Assembly (NCBI GenBank): GCA_019022495.1
Contig: JAFEKR010000033.1
Location: 62,001 to 126,000, forward strand
Origin: Epichloe hybrida
Lineage: Eukaryota; Ascomycota; Sordariomycetes; Hypocreales; Clavicipitaceae
Reading direction: 5' to 3'
DNA length: 64,000 nt
In this document: piece by piece, positions 12,852 through 25,571 of the stretch
Layout: every line of letters starts with the position of its first letter
Numbering within the stretch: position 1 is the stretch's first letter
Program-made: the position numbers and the translations under genes
The notes under the pieces: model-generated
Seen by the model: only the letters and a program-made list of their open reading frames with translations
The model's database searches: none
What the model was told of the DNA's origin: nothing

Positions 12852-13549
12852 GTCATTGAGGGGAGGAGTCGGGGGACTCAGGGGGGGTGAGCTTCCGGGC
12901 TAACATGGAGGGTCAAATTCACCGATTAGAATCGGCGATGAAGAGAAGGAGGGAAAAGTGCCCAGGCAAGAGATTGCGGGAGTATCGTGCCCTCAAGCTT
13001 CATCGAAATTTCATCTTTACAAAATTGTTTTTATCAGCCGTGGGCCCACTTTCACGTTGCCGTCCCGTCCAGATAATCCCACCCCCTGCAGATGTGGATC
13101 GAAACCGGGCGCTTTTTAAGATGGGCGTGCGACTGCCCCACTTCTAATTGGCTTCACATACACACACCCCCCAGTGTCTCCACCTGATCTTGACTACTCC
13201 GTAGCTCAAACACAATCACCATGACGGCGCTAAATGAATATAAATGACAAAGTAGTCGACAAATGATCTGCACTTAGGAATTGATAGTACGTATAGTCAT
13301 CTGTAGCCGGTTTTCTTTTCATACGAGTGTACCTATCTACACACCTCAGAACACGGAGTAGCGATCTCGACTTTCTCTATTGACATTTGGTCCGAGTTAT
13401 GTACTACAGGGTAGCGGCGGCACAGGGCACGTGATAAGTGTGATGCGGGGCCAAGCACCGATCAAGTCGCACCATATCTCGAATGGGCTCGTAGGATGCA
13501 GGATTCGATCCAGAACACGAACGCATCACACATTTCTTGGTTTGCCGAC
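12852..13549. other. Intergenic region, ABC transporter promoter
   Basis: About 700 bp between the start of the ABC transporter and the end of the P450, both on the minus strand. It must contain the transporter promoter and the P450 terminator. It carries the motif tactccgta at 13195-13203 and a one-mismatch copy at 13353-13360. I see no gene here. An open frame at 12887-13147 has no family resemblance. Confidence 0.5.
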
Positions 13550-15203
13550 TCAGACAGTCATGATTGCGTGCGGTTGCTGCGCAATCGCCCCGCCTCTCAC
13601 TCGCCTGAAGCGGAGGTCACATCGTCGGCCGCGCGGCATGGCATTCTGCGTCCCAAGCTGTTCCATGTTCCTGTCCGTTGTTGTTGACTGGGTATCTTCG
13701 CAAAGCGCGAACTCCAACACGATGCCCGCGATCAAGAGCTTGATCTCTGCCACGGCGAATGCTTTACCCAGACATAGACGCGCGCCATAGCCGAAGGGCA
13801 TGTAGCAAGACTCCATGGCGCGCAGGGTCGCCTCGTCAGCCTCCAGCCAGCGTTCGGGCCTGTACGCGTGAGCGTCTGCGAAGACGTCTGCCCTGTGATG
13901 TATCGACACAGTCGACGTCGACACGATGGTCTGGATGGCGCTCTGCTGTTAGCCTTCCAAAGCTGCTTGTTTCAAGGGCTGGGAGAAGAAGGGACACCAC
14001 TCAGTGGGCACTCACCCCAGCAGGGAGCACGATGTTGTTGTACGCCTTGGTAGCAGGCACAACCCTTTCAGCCCTTCCGCTCGACAGCGGGTTCAGGCGG
14101 CTGGATTCTCGGATGCAGGCATCCAAGATTGGCGCCGTCATGATGTCGTCGAAGCTGGGTAAGCCGCCGTCGGCTCCGGCTCCAGCTCCGCTGGGCAGGG
14201 CAAGAAGCTCTGCTCGGATGCGGTCCTGCCACGCCGTGTGACAGGCCAGATTCCAAAGCGTGTAGGTCAGCGCGAGAGCCACGGTGGTCTGGGCCGCGTG
14301 GAGGTTATCCAGAATCTCGGCCGCGATCCACGACACGGGGTAGGGCTCTCCATCCGGCGTCTTCGCGTTACTCAGCTGGTGGACCAGGGAGCCGGCGACC
14401 ATCTTGTCTGGATTCGTTCTCGCAGACAAGACCTTTTCCATGTTCCAGTCGGTCAACCTCTCCTCGGCTGACAGGAAAGTCGGGTCGTTCCTGGCGTAGG
14501 ACAGGGCAGCCCTGGTTACCTTGTGCGCCAGGGGAAAGTTGTAGGAAAAATTGTTCCAGACCTCGACCTCCTTCCAGCCTTCTAGGATGGCGCGCTCCTC
14601 GCACTCCGTATCCTCGATGGTGCGGGCGCACAGCGCGGGACCGTATACCAGGCTGGTGATGTTGTCGAACGAGTAGAAGTTGCAGTAGAGCAGGACGTCG
14701 ACCGTCGGCCGCACCTCAACTTCCTTCTTCAACTGGTCGAGGAACTTGCTGACATTGGTCCACATGGGCTGCAGCATCGCCGGCTTGTAGAGCGAGGTTG
14801 GCTGGTAGAAGGCAAACGTTCGCTTGAGCACGTGGCGATGCGCTCGAACATCGAGGGTGCAGAAGATTGGCCGCTGGCCATACATGACGAAGTTGTCAAA
14901 GTATTTACTCTTGGGGTGCCGCCCGGTGGAGCCGTATATCTCCCTCGTCAGGGCCGCGCTGGAGAAGGAAACCTCGCCAGGAGCAACGAGCACAACGTCG
15001 CCGTACTTGCGATGCCACTCGTGGATTTTGTCGATGCGACGCAGCCACATATCATGGTAGACGGCCCAGTAGCGGGTAATCTTGCACAGCCTCGGCCCCG
15101 GAACATGTTTGTACGGCGACAAGAATAGGGCGTAGACGACTCTACCGGCAGCGAGGCCCAGCAGCAGGGCAATTAGTAGACCAGAAAGGGCGTAGAGGGT
15201 CAT
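13550..15203 (-). CDS. Cytochrome P450 monooxygenase
   Basis: A microsomal P450 of about 527 residues in two exons (15203-14016 and 13945-13550), joined across a 70-nt intron. The acceptor could be three bases further on without changing frame. The start at 15203 gives a textbook N-terminus: a membrane anchor (about residues 4-25) and then the Pro-Gly-Pro hinge. An upstream in-frame ATG at 15251 would add a charged 16-residue leader and is less likely. The K-helix ESSR (E366/R369), the RPERW segment and the heme loop FGYGARLCLG with Cys454 as thiolate ligand are all present. The I-helix region reads HAAQTTV instead of the usual AGxxT, so the oxygen-activating threonine context is slightly unusual. 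The CYP family and substrate are not determinable here. It is likely a tailoring enzyme for a small molecule, and may work with the neighbouring amidinotransferase and exporter (inference). Confidence 0.9.
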
Positions 15204-16860
15204 GCTGGGTGCGTTTTTTTTTTTTCTCCGATGGTGTGATGTCTGAACCACCCAGTCACTGCTCGACCGGAAGAAGCAGAAGATCGAATTTTAGCAATGA
15301 TATGCTTTGGCAGGGAAAAGACAAGGACTTGGCTCCATCTATAAAAGATGGCTGGAATTACGGGGAATAGAGCAACCAAGCCAGAATTGGCCCAGAGGTT
15401 CTGGCTGGCACAATCCAGACAGACGGACAGGAGGGTAATTCAATCATTGGAGTGATGGGGATTGCATGATGCATGACCGGTCTGGCCAGTATCCTGCCGT
15501 TCAACCAAAGCCCCCTTTGTGTTGGTCCATGCAAAAGTCTAAGCTGATATCACACCGGGAAACATGATGCATGACCGGTCTGGCCAGTATCCTGCCGTTC
15601 AACCAAAGCCCCCTTGTATTGGTCCATGCAAAAGTCTAAGCTGAAGTCACACCGGGAAATTCCTGCAAGTACGGACCGTACATCCGCATGGAGAAGAACC
15701 ATGGTCCGTTGGCGATCAGTACATAGTATGGAACCCATATGGGAAACTTTGCGTCCGTCCCAAGAAACAGAAACTTTCTCGTCGGACATGCTGTCATGCT
15801 GTCATGATCGAAGCCAGAGGGGGCTCCTATGTTCTCCGCACTCGTACATAAGTTCTTTCCTGTCGCACCAGGGGGTGGGTCCATGTAGCAGGTTTGTTCT
15901 GTCGTGTCAAATCTCCACATGCAGCATGTCTCTTTACCATTTTTACTTTCTTTGCTTTTTTTGTTGCGCCGCCATGGTTAAATCCATCACGTAACCAGGT
16001 TCCATATTCAAAGCTAGGGGGAGTGTGTAGTCTAGCTACACGTGAGAGCTACTCGGTAGTTAAATTACGGAGTATAACGTCGTCTTCCGCCCTGGCCTCC
16101 ACCTCCCCGTCCCTCCCCAGCCTTTTTTTTTCGTTTTCCAGTACTGCGCGAGGAGCGACTGAGGAGGTTGCCAATTCGAGACCCGGATGGTTACCGGAGG
16201 AGGGAAACGAAGTCCATTGTTGTGGAGCTGTTTGGAGGATGCGGGGTGAACCGCCCAAAGAGGCAACCCGTCCCCACTCTTGTTGCCAGTTGTGCCGGCC
16301 GTGGTGCTCTTAGGGCAGAGAGACGTACATGACATGTATTAGAGAGAGACCTGTGTCCTCTCTGATAGACCCACGAGGATGTACATGTAAAAATGAGGCA
16401 TTTTGATGTGGCGTTCATCTTGGAGCCTTGATATCAAAGAAATGGATCAATTGTCCTCGATGTGTCAGTCATCTATGACCGAAGTCTCCGTGATTCAATT
16501 GCAATATCGGGTCAAGTGATTCTGCCAGGAAGCACATCAGAGCCATGGCGCTAACATTGAGCTGAAAGCTCCGATTAAGACAAGAAGGCTAGCCTGGCTG
16601 GCTGCATGCAGGATGCAGGATGCGCTCGGATGGATGTCGCACTCCAACGAGTTTGTTTGTTGATTGATGCAGATCGTCCAGGCACCCCCAGCGGCTCCAC
16701 CCAGCGGGCCGCCGCCGAAAAGAGAGCTCAGCTTCGGGACGGGGGCCAGGGACGGCGATGTCGATCTCTGATCTGCTAGTCTGCAAACTACTCCGCATCC
16801 ATTGAGAGCTGTTGGACCGCGAAGCTAGGGTTCAATGTGATCGCATCTATTAAGTTATCT
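15204..16860. other. P450 upstream region and islet edge, no gene called
   Basis: About 1.65 kb of GC-normal DNA between the P450 start and the 28-kb transposon block. It contains the 98-bp tandem duplication at 15465-15659, a near-palindrome around 15336-15352 and tacggagta at 16066-16074. Open frames at 15636-15920 (-) and 15894-16313 (+) exist but match no family I recognise. The sequence turns AT-rich between about 16840 and 16900. Confidence 0.5.
15465..15659. repeat. 98-bp tandem duplication upstream of the P450
   Basis: Unit 1 is 15465-15562 and unit 2 is 15563-15659. The units differ by one T in a homopolymer and a few substitutions. Each unit starts with two adjacent palindromes, ATGCAT and GACCGGTC (15469-15482 and 15567-15580). 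The pair lies about 260-460 bp upstream of the P450 start codon, so any regulatory site it holds is duplicated in that promoter. Confidence 0.95.
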
Positions 16861-17197
16861 AACCCTATAAGAGGGCGAGGACTACGGTTTAAATACCTAA
16901 GTACCTTTACTATTAGTAAGGTACTAATATAGTGCTAAAATATACTATAAAGTTATAGAGGTCTTAGAAAATAACTAGCTAGAGGTAAATATCTTAGCTA
17001 GTTAAGTAATAAGACTATTATATAGTAAGGGTAAATTATACCCTTATAAGTATAATATACCCCCTTAGAAGACCTTATTTAAGGGCTTTTATAATAAATC
17101 TAAATTAATAAAATTAGTTAAATTAATCTTATAATATTTAAATTAATTTTATAGTATAAAAAAGCAGTTAATTTATTATAATTTTATTTAAATTAGG
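16861..17197. repeat. RIP-degraded DNA at the left end of the nested block
   Basis: An AT-rich, CA/TG-poor stretch that runs into the 5-bp target-site duplication of the next LTR element. In the nesting model it belongs to the same base layer as the DNA resuming at 24945. No coding content is recognisable. Confidence 0.6.
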
Positions 17198-17390
17198 GTT
17201 ATTGTTAGTTACACTAAGGAACATTACACTAGTGCAAAGGGTCGAATTTAACAATAATAATAAAGTTAATAATAATAGCTAAGAAAAGAAAGAAGGAGAG
17301 AAATCTAGCTAGGAGAGAAGGTAAGTAAAAAGAGGGAAAAGTAAGGTAATAACATAAAGCCACTATAAGCGGTGGAGGGTTACCTATAAT

Positions 17391-19364
17391 CAGAGTATTG
17401 CACTAAAACGTGTAGTGTAGTGTAGTATTTGTAGTGTAGTGTAGTAACTACACTATAAACTACACTAACTATAAGGGAAAAAAAACTATACTACACTAAC
17501 TATAAAAAAAAAACTATAATATATTACACTACAAATTTTTTTTCCTAAACTACACTAACTATAAATACTATAAATATAGTATTAGACTTTTTATTAGTTA
17601 TTAGTATTATTAAGGTTAAAAGAAAGCTAGTTATATAAAAGCTTTTATTCTTACCTATTTTATTAAATTAGTTATAGAATTTATAATATTATATTATTTC
17701 AATAATTTTATTATAACTTAGTAAGGTTATATATAATATTATACTTTTTTTAATAATACTATTTAACTTAATGCTTTATTTTACTAATATAACTTAAAGA
17801 AAAACCTTCTTATTATATTATTTACTATTTCTATGAATTATTTTATATTTCTATAAATTATTATTATACTTAGAACTACTAGTAAACTTAATATAAGTAG
17901 CTTATTATACCTTATTATACCTTATTATACAGTGATTACTATAAATTATTATTATTATAGCTAATAAATAACTTACTAGTATTACTTATAATACTAATAT
18001 TACTAATATTACTAAGATTACTAAGATTACTAAGATTACTAAGATTACTAAGATTACTTATAATATTATTATTGTTAAAGTTTAATAAAAAATAAATAAC
18101 TAATAAATAACTTAAATATAAATACTAGTAATTATAAGTAAATTACTATAGTAAAAGCTATAGTTTTTAATAACTTAGTATTTTAAGGTTTTTAAAAATA
18201 TTAATATTATAAAAATGTTTTTTCTTTTATGTTTTTTTAAAATAATAATAAAAGTAAAATAATAGTAATTATAGTAATAACAGTCATTATAGTAATTATA
18301 GTCATTATAGTCATTATAGTAATTATAGTAATAATAGTAATAATAGTAATAATAGTAATAATAGTAATAATAGTAATAATAGTAATAATAGTAATAATAG
18401 TAATTAAGGTTATAAAAGTTATTAAAGCTTTTATAATAAGTATAGTATATTATATAAAACTAAGTCCTAGTATTATTTTTAAAAATAAGTTAAACTTATT
18501 TTTTATAGCTTAATTAAGCTATATAGGGTAATTAAAATAATACTATTAATTCTTTATTAATAGATTATAAATATTAGTTTATTATATTCTTTATTTATAT
18601 ATCATAGTAATAAGATATATAAAGTTACTATATATAACTTCTTAAGGCTTTAGAATTATAAAGCTAAAAGTAATATTTAATTAGTTTAAATCTTAAATAA
18701 ATAGTTTAAGCTTTTTTTAAGTTCTTATTATATTAAGAATAAGATTTAAGTACTAAGTATATATTTTATTAACTTCTAGTAATTTATCTAGATTTCTTAA
18801 TTAATTTTATTCTATTAGTTTAGGGTATTTTTTATTTAAAATAATAATAATAATATTTTAAAATATAAAATAATTAATAGTAATAGTAAATAAAATAATA
18901 AGAAGGTTTTTCTTTAAGTTATATTAGTAAAATAAAGTATTAGGTATAATAGTATTATTAAAAAGTTATAATATTATAAATTACCCTAGTTATAGTAAAA
19001 TCCTTAAAAAAAGGTAAATTTTATAAATTATATAACTAATTAGGTAAAATAGGTAATAATAAAAGCTTCTATATAACTAGCTTTCTTTTAATCCTTATAA
19101 TAACATTATATAATAAAAAGGCCTACTTTTTTTACTAACACTACATTGTAGTTTTTGTAGTTAGTGTAGTTAGTAACTACACTAACTACACTACACTACA
19201 AGCAAAAAAAAACTACACTACACTACACTATAAAAAAAAAAAAACTACAATACACTAACTACAAAAAAAAAACTACAATACATTAACTACAAGAAAAAAA
19301 AACTACATTATAAATACAAATTTTTCCTAAAAACTACACTAACTACATTACAAACAATACTCTG
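17391..19364. mobile_element. hAT-type non-autonomous element A
   Basis: A 1,974-bp element with 10-bp terminal inverted repeats CAGAGTATTG / CAATACTCTG. Each end carries an array of TGTAGTGTAG / CTACACTACA repeats about 200 bp long. It is an inverted copy of element B. It sits inside the LTR that starts at 17203. The expected 8-bp target duplication is absent: the left flank is cctataat and the right flank is cttattac. The interior contains AT-rich sequence also found in element C but no transposase reading frame. Confidence 0.8.
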
Positions 19365-22300
19365 CTTATTACTAATACTTAATTTATTACTTAAGGTATT
19401 TATTAAGTTATAAGATATTATTAGCAAAGGGTTATTAGTGTTTTAGGTTAGGATATAGCTATTAAAGATAAGGGGATTTATAGTTATTAGGTATTATTTT
19501 TCTTTAGCTATAAACTTTACTTTCTAAAGCTCTCTTTTTTCTTTCTTAAAGAAGTTATTATTACTAAGGCCTAGCGTATTATCTATTTATATTCCTATAA
19601 TTCTAAAGAGGTTCTTATTATTTAGGGCTATGATTAGCAAGTAAGGATTATATATTAAGGTTATTATCTTAAGGTTATCCCTATAGTAATAAAAATACAT
19701 TGCTTACTAGTAAGTTCTAGCCTTTATAATTCTGTAAAGAGGTTTAATTACCTTTATTACTATGCCTTCTAGAAAGAGGTGTGTAATTTACTTAGGTAAC
19801 CTTATAATAATTAGCTTATTTAGGGTTATATAGGATTAAATATAAGCTTATATAATATCTTATAACTAAAGGTAAATTCTATTTTACCTTAATAATAAAG
19901 TAAGGGCTATAATAATCTATTAGCTTAATTACTATATTATTAGTAATTAGGTTAAGATAGCCTCTTTTCCTCTATTATTATGCCCTTATATAATAAGGCA
20001 TAACTTCTTATATAGTAATTCAATCCCTTTTCCTTTAATCTCTTAAACTATATAAGAATTAAAGATCCTATAGCCTTTATGCTTAGTAAAATTAAATATT
20101 ATAAATCTAAATATATTATAAGCTTATAGGGTATTAATCTTAGCTTATTTAGATTATTTAAAGGAGGTTCCTAGGGTTATAATCTTTCTCTCTTAGTAAA
20201 GTTAAAGGGCAAGCTTTTAGTTAGCTTTTTCTTTTACTATAAGAAATACTATATTTAGCACTTCTTTAGCTATAATCTCTTTAAATAATACCTTCTCTTA
20301 GTCTTTATTAATAAATATAAAGGGATTTATAAGTCTAATAGCTTTATTAGAATTATAAGCCTAAGCCTTAATTACCTTTACTTTTATTACCTTAAGGTAA
20401 TTAGGTTTATAGCTTCCTATAAGAGTAGCTTTTACTACCTTAAAATAGGCTATAGGTTCTTTAACTTTATAGCTTCCTATAAAAGCTACTTTAGTATTAT
20501 AAGCCTCTTTAAGCTTCTTTATAACCTTATTAATATAGAATTAGACTATAAGGGCCTTCCTTAGCTTCCTTTACTTTCTTTTTACTAGTATCTCTTTCTT
20601 TTTTTCCTTTACTTTATTACCTTTTACTAGTAGCTTATTTCCCTTAGCTCCCTTATAGAAAAGGGCTATCTTATAAGAAAAGGCCTCTAGGCTTAGGTTA
20701 TATTTCCTAATACCTTAAAGGCTTTACTTATTAGCCCTTATATACTATAAGTTCTTATAGTATAACTTTACTACTATAAAGTAAAACTTAGCTAAGCTAT
20801 AAGGTATTTTAACTATATAGGTTTTCTTATTAGTAGCTAATAGCTTATAAGGGCTATACTATTTGCCTTTTTCTCTTTATATATATACATTAGCCTATAG
20901 TAATAGCTAATATATTAGTAATATATTAGGGCTATTTTAGGCACTAAGGGCCTTATAAACTTACCTCTTAGCTAAGTAATAGTAAACTTTATTAGTTACC
21001 TTTTAAATTACTTTAGCTTATTAAATAATAGAGATACTTAGTAATAACTTATCTATTATTTATAGGTAAGCTCTAAAGACTAGTAATATAAGCATAACGC
21101 TATGAGGGCTTACTAAGTTATTAATAGCTTTAATAGCTATTTAAAGTTATTACTTAGGAGTAATCTCTTTACTAATTAAATCTAAATCTATAATAATATT
21201 ATAAGCCTAGTAAAGAGGTTTATAATATCTTTTAACCTTTTTAATACTATTATAGGCTTTAATACGTATCTTATTAATTTTAATTAATATTAAGTAAGTA
21301 TAATACTTAAATTTAGCTAAAGTAAAGTTATTACTAGTATTATAAATAATCTAATCTAAAGGGCCTAGGTAAGTATTTATCTAGCACTCCCTAATTATAT
21401 TCTAAATATTATAAGCTTTTTACTTCTTTAAGTTAAGGAATTAAGCTACTTAAAATAAGGTTACTAAATTAATAATATAAAGGACTAGTTAGCTATTAAT
21501 TTATATAATATTAATAATTATCTTATAATTAAAGTTATAGTTATCCTTAATTAAGAACTTAAATTAGCTAGAGGCCTTTTTATTTATCTAATAATAGTAA
21601 TAGACTTTAGTAAGCTTTTTAATTATATAGTATTTAATATTATAACTAGCTTATTAAAGGATCTTTATAAGCTACTAAATTAAAGGATAACTAAACCTTT
21701 AGTAAAGCTAATAAATCTCTCCTTTTAACAGGTAAAAAGTAGTAGTTTCTCTTACCTTTAGAAGCTACTAAGGGTAGCCTTATTTATATATAATAAGTAT
21801 AGTCTTATTATTTTAAATTAATATATTAGTAAGCTTATTAATCTTAACCTTTATCTTATTTATATTAGTAAGGGAAAAGAGAAAAAGTATAGTAATATTA
21901 AGAATATAGAAGTTAATTTAGCTAAGCTTTATAAGTATATAAATAACGCTATATATTATTACTAATCTAACACTAAAGCTAATAACTTCGACGTTATAAG
22001 GTTTAATTATTAATAATAGCATTAATCTTAGTAAGGCTCTAGCCTATACTAAACTAGTAGTTAATTAGCCTAAGGCTCCTATATCTAGTATAATTTCTCT
22101 AAAGACCTCTTTAAAATAGTATTCTTTAGATATATAATAGATTAAATTATCCTTATTAGAAGCCTCTTTAAGCTATATTATAGCTTTTACTTAAGTAAGG
22201 TATATTAAAAAGCCTAATTCTTAAGTATTATAAGGATATTAATATTATCTATTATTTATAATCCTAAGTAAAAGAATTATATAATACTAAGGTATACCTT

Positions 22301-24664
22301 TAATAATAGCTTTTTCTTAATATTATTATTATCTTAGGCCTAAGTATAAGCCTTAAGCTATATCTCCTAGTTTTTTACTTTCTTTACCTTAGGGTTATTA
22401 TTACCTTTAAATAAAGTAAGAAATACTTAGAACTTTTTCTTTATAAGGGATAAGTAATAGTTTTTACTAGCTTATTACTTCTCTTTCTCTTTTTAATACT
22501 TAGTATTAGTATAGTTTAATAACTAGTAGCTACTTTTACTATAAATAAAGTATTACTTAAGTTATTTAAAGTTACTATAATAATCTTCTTTTCCTTAGTC
22601 TCTTTAATTTTATTAGCTATATTAGTAATTTATAAATATTATCTCTAATAAGTCTTTATCTTAATACTAGTAGTATTAGTTACTTCTTATATTACTCTTT
22701 ATTATTATAATTAACTTATAAAGATTATTAGTAAGGTTCTTAAAGCCTAGTATATATATATACTTTACTACCTAATATTTAAGGATACTAAAGACTATAT
22801 TTAAGGTTTACTTATAAAGCTTTATATTTACTATATTAAAGAGATATAACCCTTTATAAGCTCTTTTTAAGGTAATTAATAAAATCTTAAGGTACTTAAG
22901 CTTACTTTTTTTAAGGTTTTAAGTAATAATATTCTTAAGGGTTATATTACTTAACTTATAGTAATAAAATTATTAATTACTTTTTATTTTAAAGTATTAA
23001 TAAATATTTATAATTATTTTATTATAAAAGAGATTCTTAAGAATAGGATAATTAAGAAAGTGCTATTTAGTATTTCCTATTTATATAATAAGAAATACCT
23101 TACTAAAATATAACTTAAGGAAGTTAATTTAGTTATACTTACTCTTAAAGAGTATAAGCTTTAGTAAGAGAAAGTTATATAGCTTTTTACTATAGTAATT
23201 ACTATTCTTATATATCTTTACAAGCTTACATATTTTCTTTATAATTTATTTATTTAAAGGGAAGGATTAAGAAAGAAAAGTAAGCTATTAAAGGTTAAAC
23301 TCCTAATATAACTAAGATTATTATAAGGGTTTTTATAAAGAATATAGTAATTATTCTTTTTATAAGTAAGGAATATTAAGGAAGGTCTTTAGGGTAGTAG
23401 CTTATAAGGGTTATATATAAGGTAATTTAAGAGATTATAACTTATTCCTTAGCTATAGAGTTATTATTACCTTTTAAAGTATATATTTAAAAGCTATTAA
23501 AATAGCAAAGCTTACCCCTTAGCTAATATAAATACTATTATCTTATAAAGAGTTTTATAGCTTTTTTATAAGCTTATTAATAGCCTTTTTAAATATATCT
23601 TTAGTCTAACCTTTAAAATTTTTTTTAAAGTTTTCCTAAAGGTTTTTTTCTTACTAATTCTAATACTTATTAGTATAAATAAACCTTATAATCTAATTAT
23701 TAAGCTTAGGCTATATAGTAATCTTTAAGTCTAGTTAAGTAAGCTTTTCCTAGTCTTTTATAAGTATAAATAAATATAACTATAGTTACCTTAATAAACT
23801 ATTTTTTTCTAGTCTTTTAAAAGGTATTATTAAAGACTTTTAAGGTACCTTAGTATTAGGTAAAGTAAGGTAAGGAGTTTATCTTATTAATAGTTTAATA
23901 TTTAATTTTATCCCTTTTTTAAGAAGGGTTTAGTTTTCTTAAATAATTAGAATAAACTAAATAGTAATATAATAATAGGGTAATTTCTATACTTATTAAG
24001 AGGGATAAACTAGGTAAATCTAAAAAATAGGTAAAATAGGAAAAATAGGAAAAATAGGGTAAATAGGATAAATAAGGTAAAATAAATAGGATAAATAGAA
24101 TAGGATAAGTAGAATTAGTAGGATTAATAGGATAAATAAAGGGAAATAATAAAAATAATAGAAAAAGGGTAAAAGAAGGAAAAATAGTAAAAAAGAGAGA
24201 AATAAGCTATAAAGATAGTATAGATATAGAAGTAACTTAATACCTAAAGCACTAAGGTATAAAAAGCTATAAAGAAAAAAGAAAAAGGGTTATAAAGAGA
24301 GTGTAAAGAAAGGTTATATAGGTTAGCTAGCTTAGCTAAGGGTTATTTTTAATATTAGGTTTAAATAAAATACCTTATAGTTATAGATTTAGTTATTTAG
24401 TTAGTTTTCTTATAATAAATAATAAGATTAATGATTAACTAAATATCCTAAAGGCCTAAGAGTTAATAGATTAATCCCTTAGAAGGCTAATAAGCCTATA
24501 ACTAGGATTTTAGTTTATTTTCCTTTAGTATACTTTATAGTTATACCTCTTTATTTAAATAGCCTATATAAGTTAGCTTAAGAGGTAAGGAGCTATATTA
24601 TCTATAGAAATATCTCTTCTTATAATACCTAGCTTATTTATAGTTATAGTTAACTACTAATTAG

Positions 24665-24944
24665 TATTAGTTATACTAAGGAATATTATACTAGTATAAA
24701 GGGTTAAATTTAATAATAGTAATAAAGTTAATAATAATAGCTAAGAAAAGAAAGAAAAAGAGAAATCTAGCTAGGAGAGAAGGTAAGTAAAAAGGGGGAA
24801 AAGTAAGGTAGTAGCGCGAAGCCACTATAAGCGGTGTGAGGTTACCTATAATGTAGCTAATCACATCGCGTGTATTCCTTTAGTGAACCTACACTTTAGC
24901 CATGGCTAGACTAACTATTGTCCGAGGGTCCGGAGAAAGCCACA
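24665..24944. repeat. LTR (280 bp) of the 17203-24944 element
   Basis: This is the more complete LTR copy. Its first 180 bp match 17203-17390 apart from transitions of the RIP kind, and it ends GCCACA just before the duplicated gttat. The terminal ~130 bp keep normal CA/CG content. Confidence 0.8.
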
Positions 24945-25571
24945 GTTATTATATAATACTTATTCTTTAGGTCTTTTACTAAGTATACTAAAGAGTAATT
25001 ATATAAGCCTTAATACCTTATAAAAGCTTATAAAAGTATTTTCTATAAAAGGGTTTATAAGACTATTAGTAATTATTTCTTTAGTAATAATTTAGGTAAT
25101 ATTAAAGGTTCCTTTTATAACCTCTTAATAAAGCTAGTAGTAATAAATATTTATATAGTAAAGCTTTATAATAAGCTTAATAAACTTTTTTTAAGGAGGT
25201 AAATTATCTATATATTATTATATTTAATTTTAAGTATATTATTACCTAGGTATAGCTTAACCTCTTAATATAACTATCTAAAGGCTATAAGCTTTTTACT
25301 ATAATATAAAAGCACTAGAAGCTTTACTTTAGTCAGTAATATAATTATAGTAGCTTACTTTCTTACCTTAAAGAGTATATGTCTTTTAAAAAGCTTTATA
25401 ATATAACCTTATAAGCTTTTTTATATTATAGTATTATTAGTAAAGGAAGTGTTACTATAGGCTTTTAATTTAAGGTTATTATTACTATATTTAATTACTA
25501 GGTTTACTTATATATACCTATACTTTAAGGCTTTTTTTACTACTTTTATATACTATAGCCTTAGGTATTAG

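Larger units (their letters stand above)
17203..24944 (-). mobile_element. LTR retrotransposon relic (probably Ty1/copia-like), TSD gttat
   Basis: Boundaries come from sequence alone. A TG-start LTR at 17203 and its copy at 24665-24944 (ending CA) are flanked by the same 5-bp duplication, gttat, at 17198-17202 and 24945-24949. Reading the minus strand through RIP stops gives integrase-like sequence at about 21000-21700 and an integrase C-terminal beta-rich segment (about 20760-20870). Further pol-like sequence lies beyond it, an order that suggests a copia-like element. The 5-prime-coordinate LTR is cut at 17390 by a hAT element. The last part of the 24.8-24.94 kb LTR still contains CG and CA dinucleotides, so RIP was uneven. 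No intact gene remains. Confidence 0.75.

Noticed and set aside
15636..15920. 94-residue minus-strand open frame upstream of the P450, with a faint resemblance to the end of DUF1214-type proteins
   Set aside because: The likeness is limited to a few aromatic residues, the frame runs into the tandem duplication, and no upstream exon continues it.
15894..16313. 139-residue plus-strand open frame with a hydrophobic N-terminal stretch
   Set aside because: The composition comes from T-rich DNA, it has no family motif and no supporting splice or promoter context.
16000..16860. Search for the missing 3' part of qutA on the far side of the repeat block
   Set aside because: The minus-strand frames here show no resemblance to fungal transcription factor C-termini, so the block is not a simple insertion splitting qutA in two.
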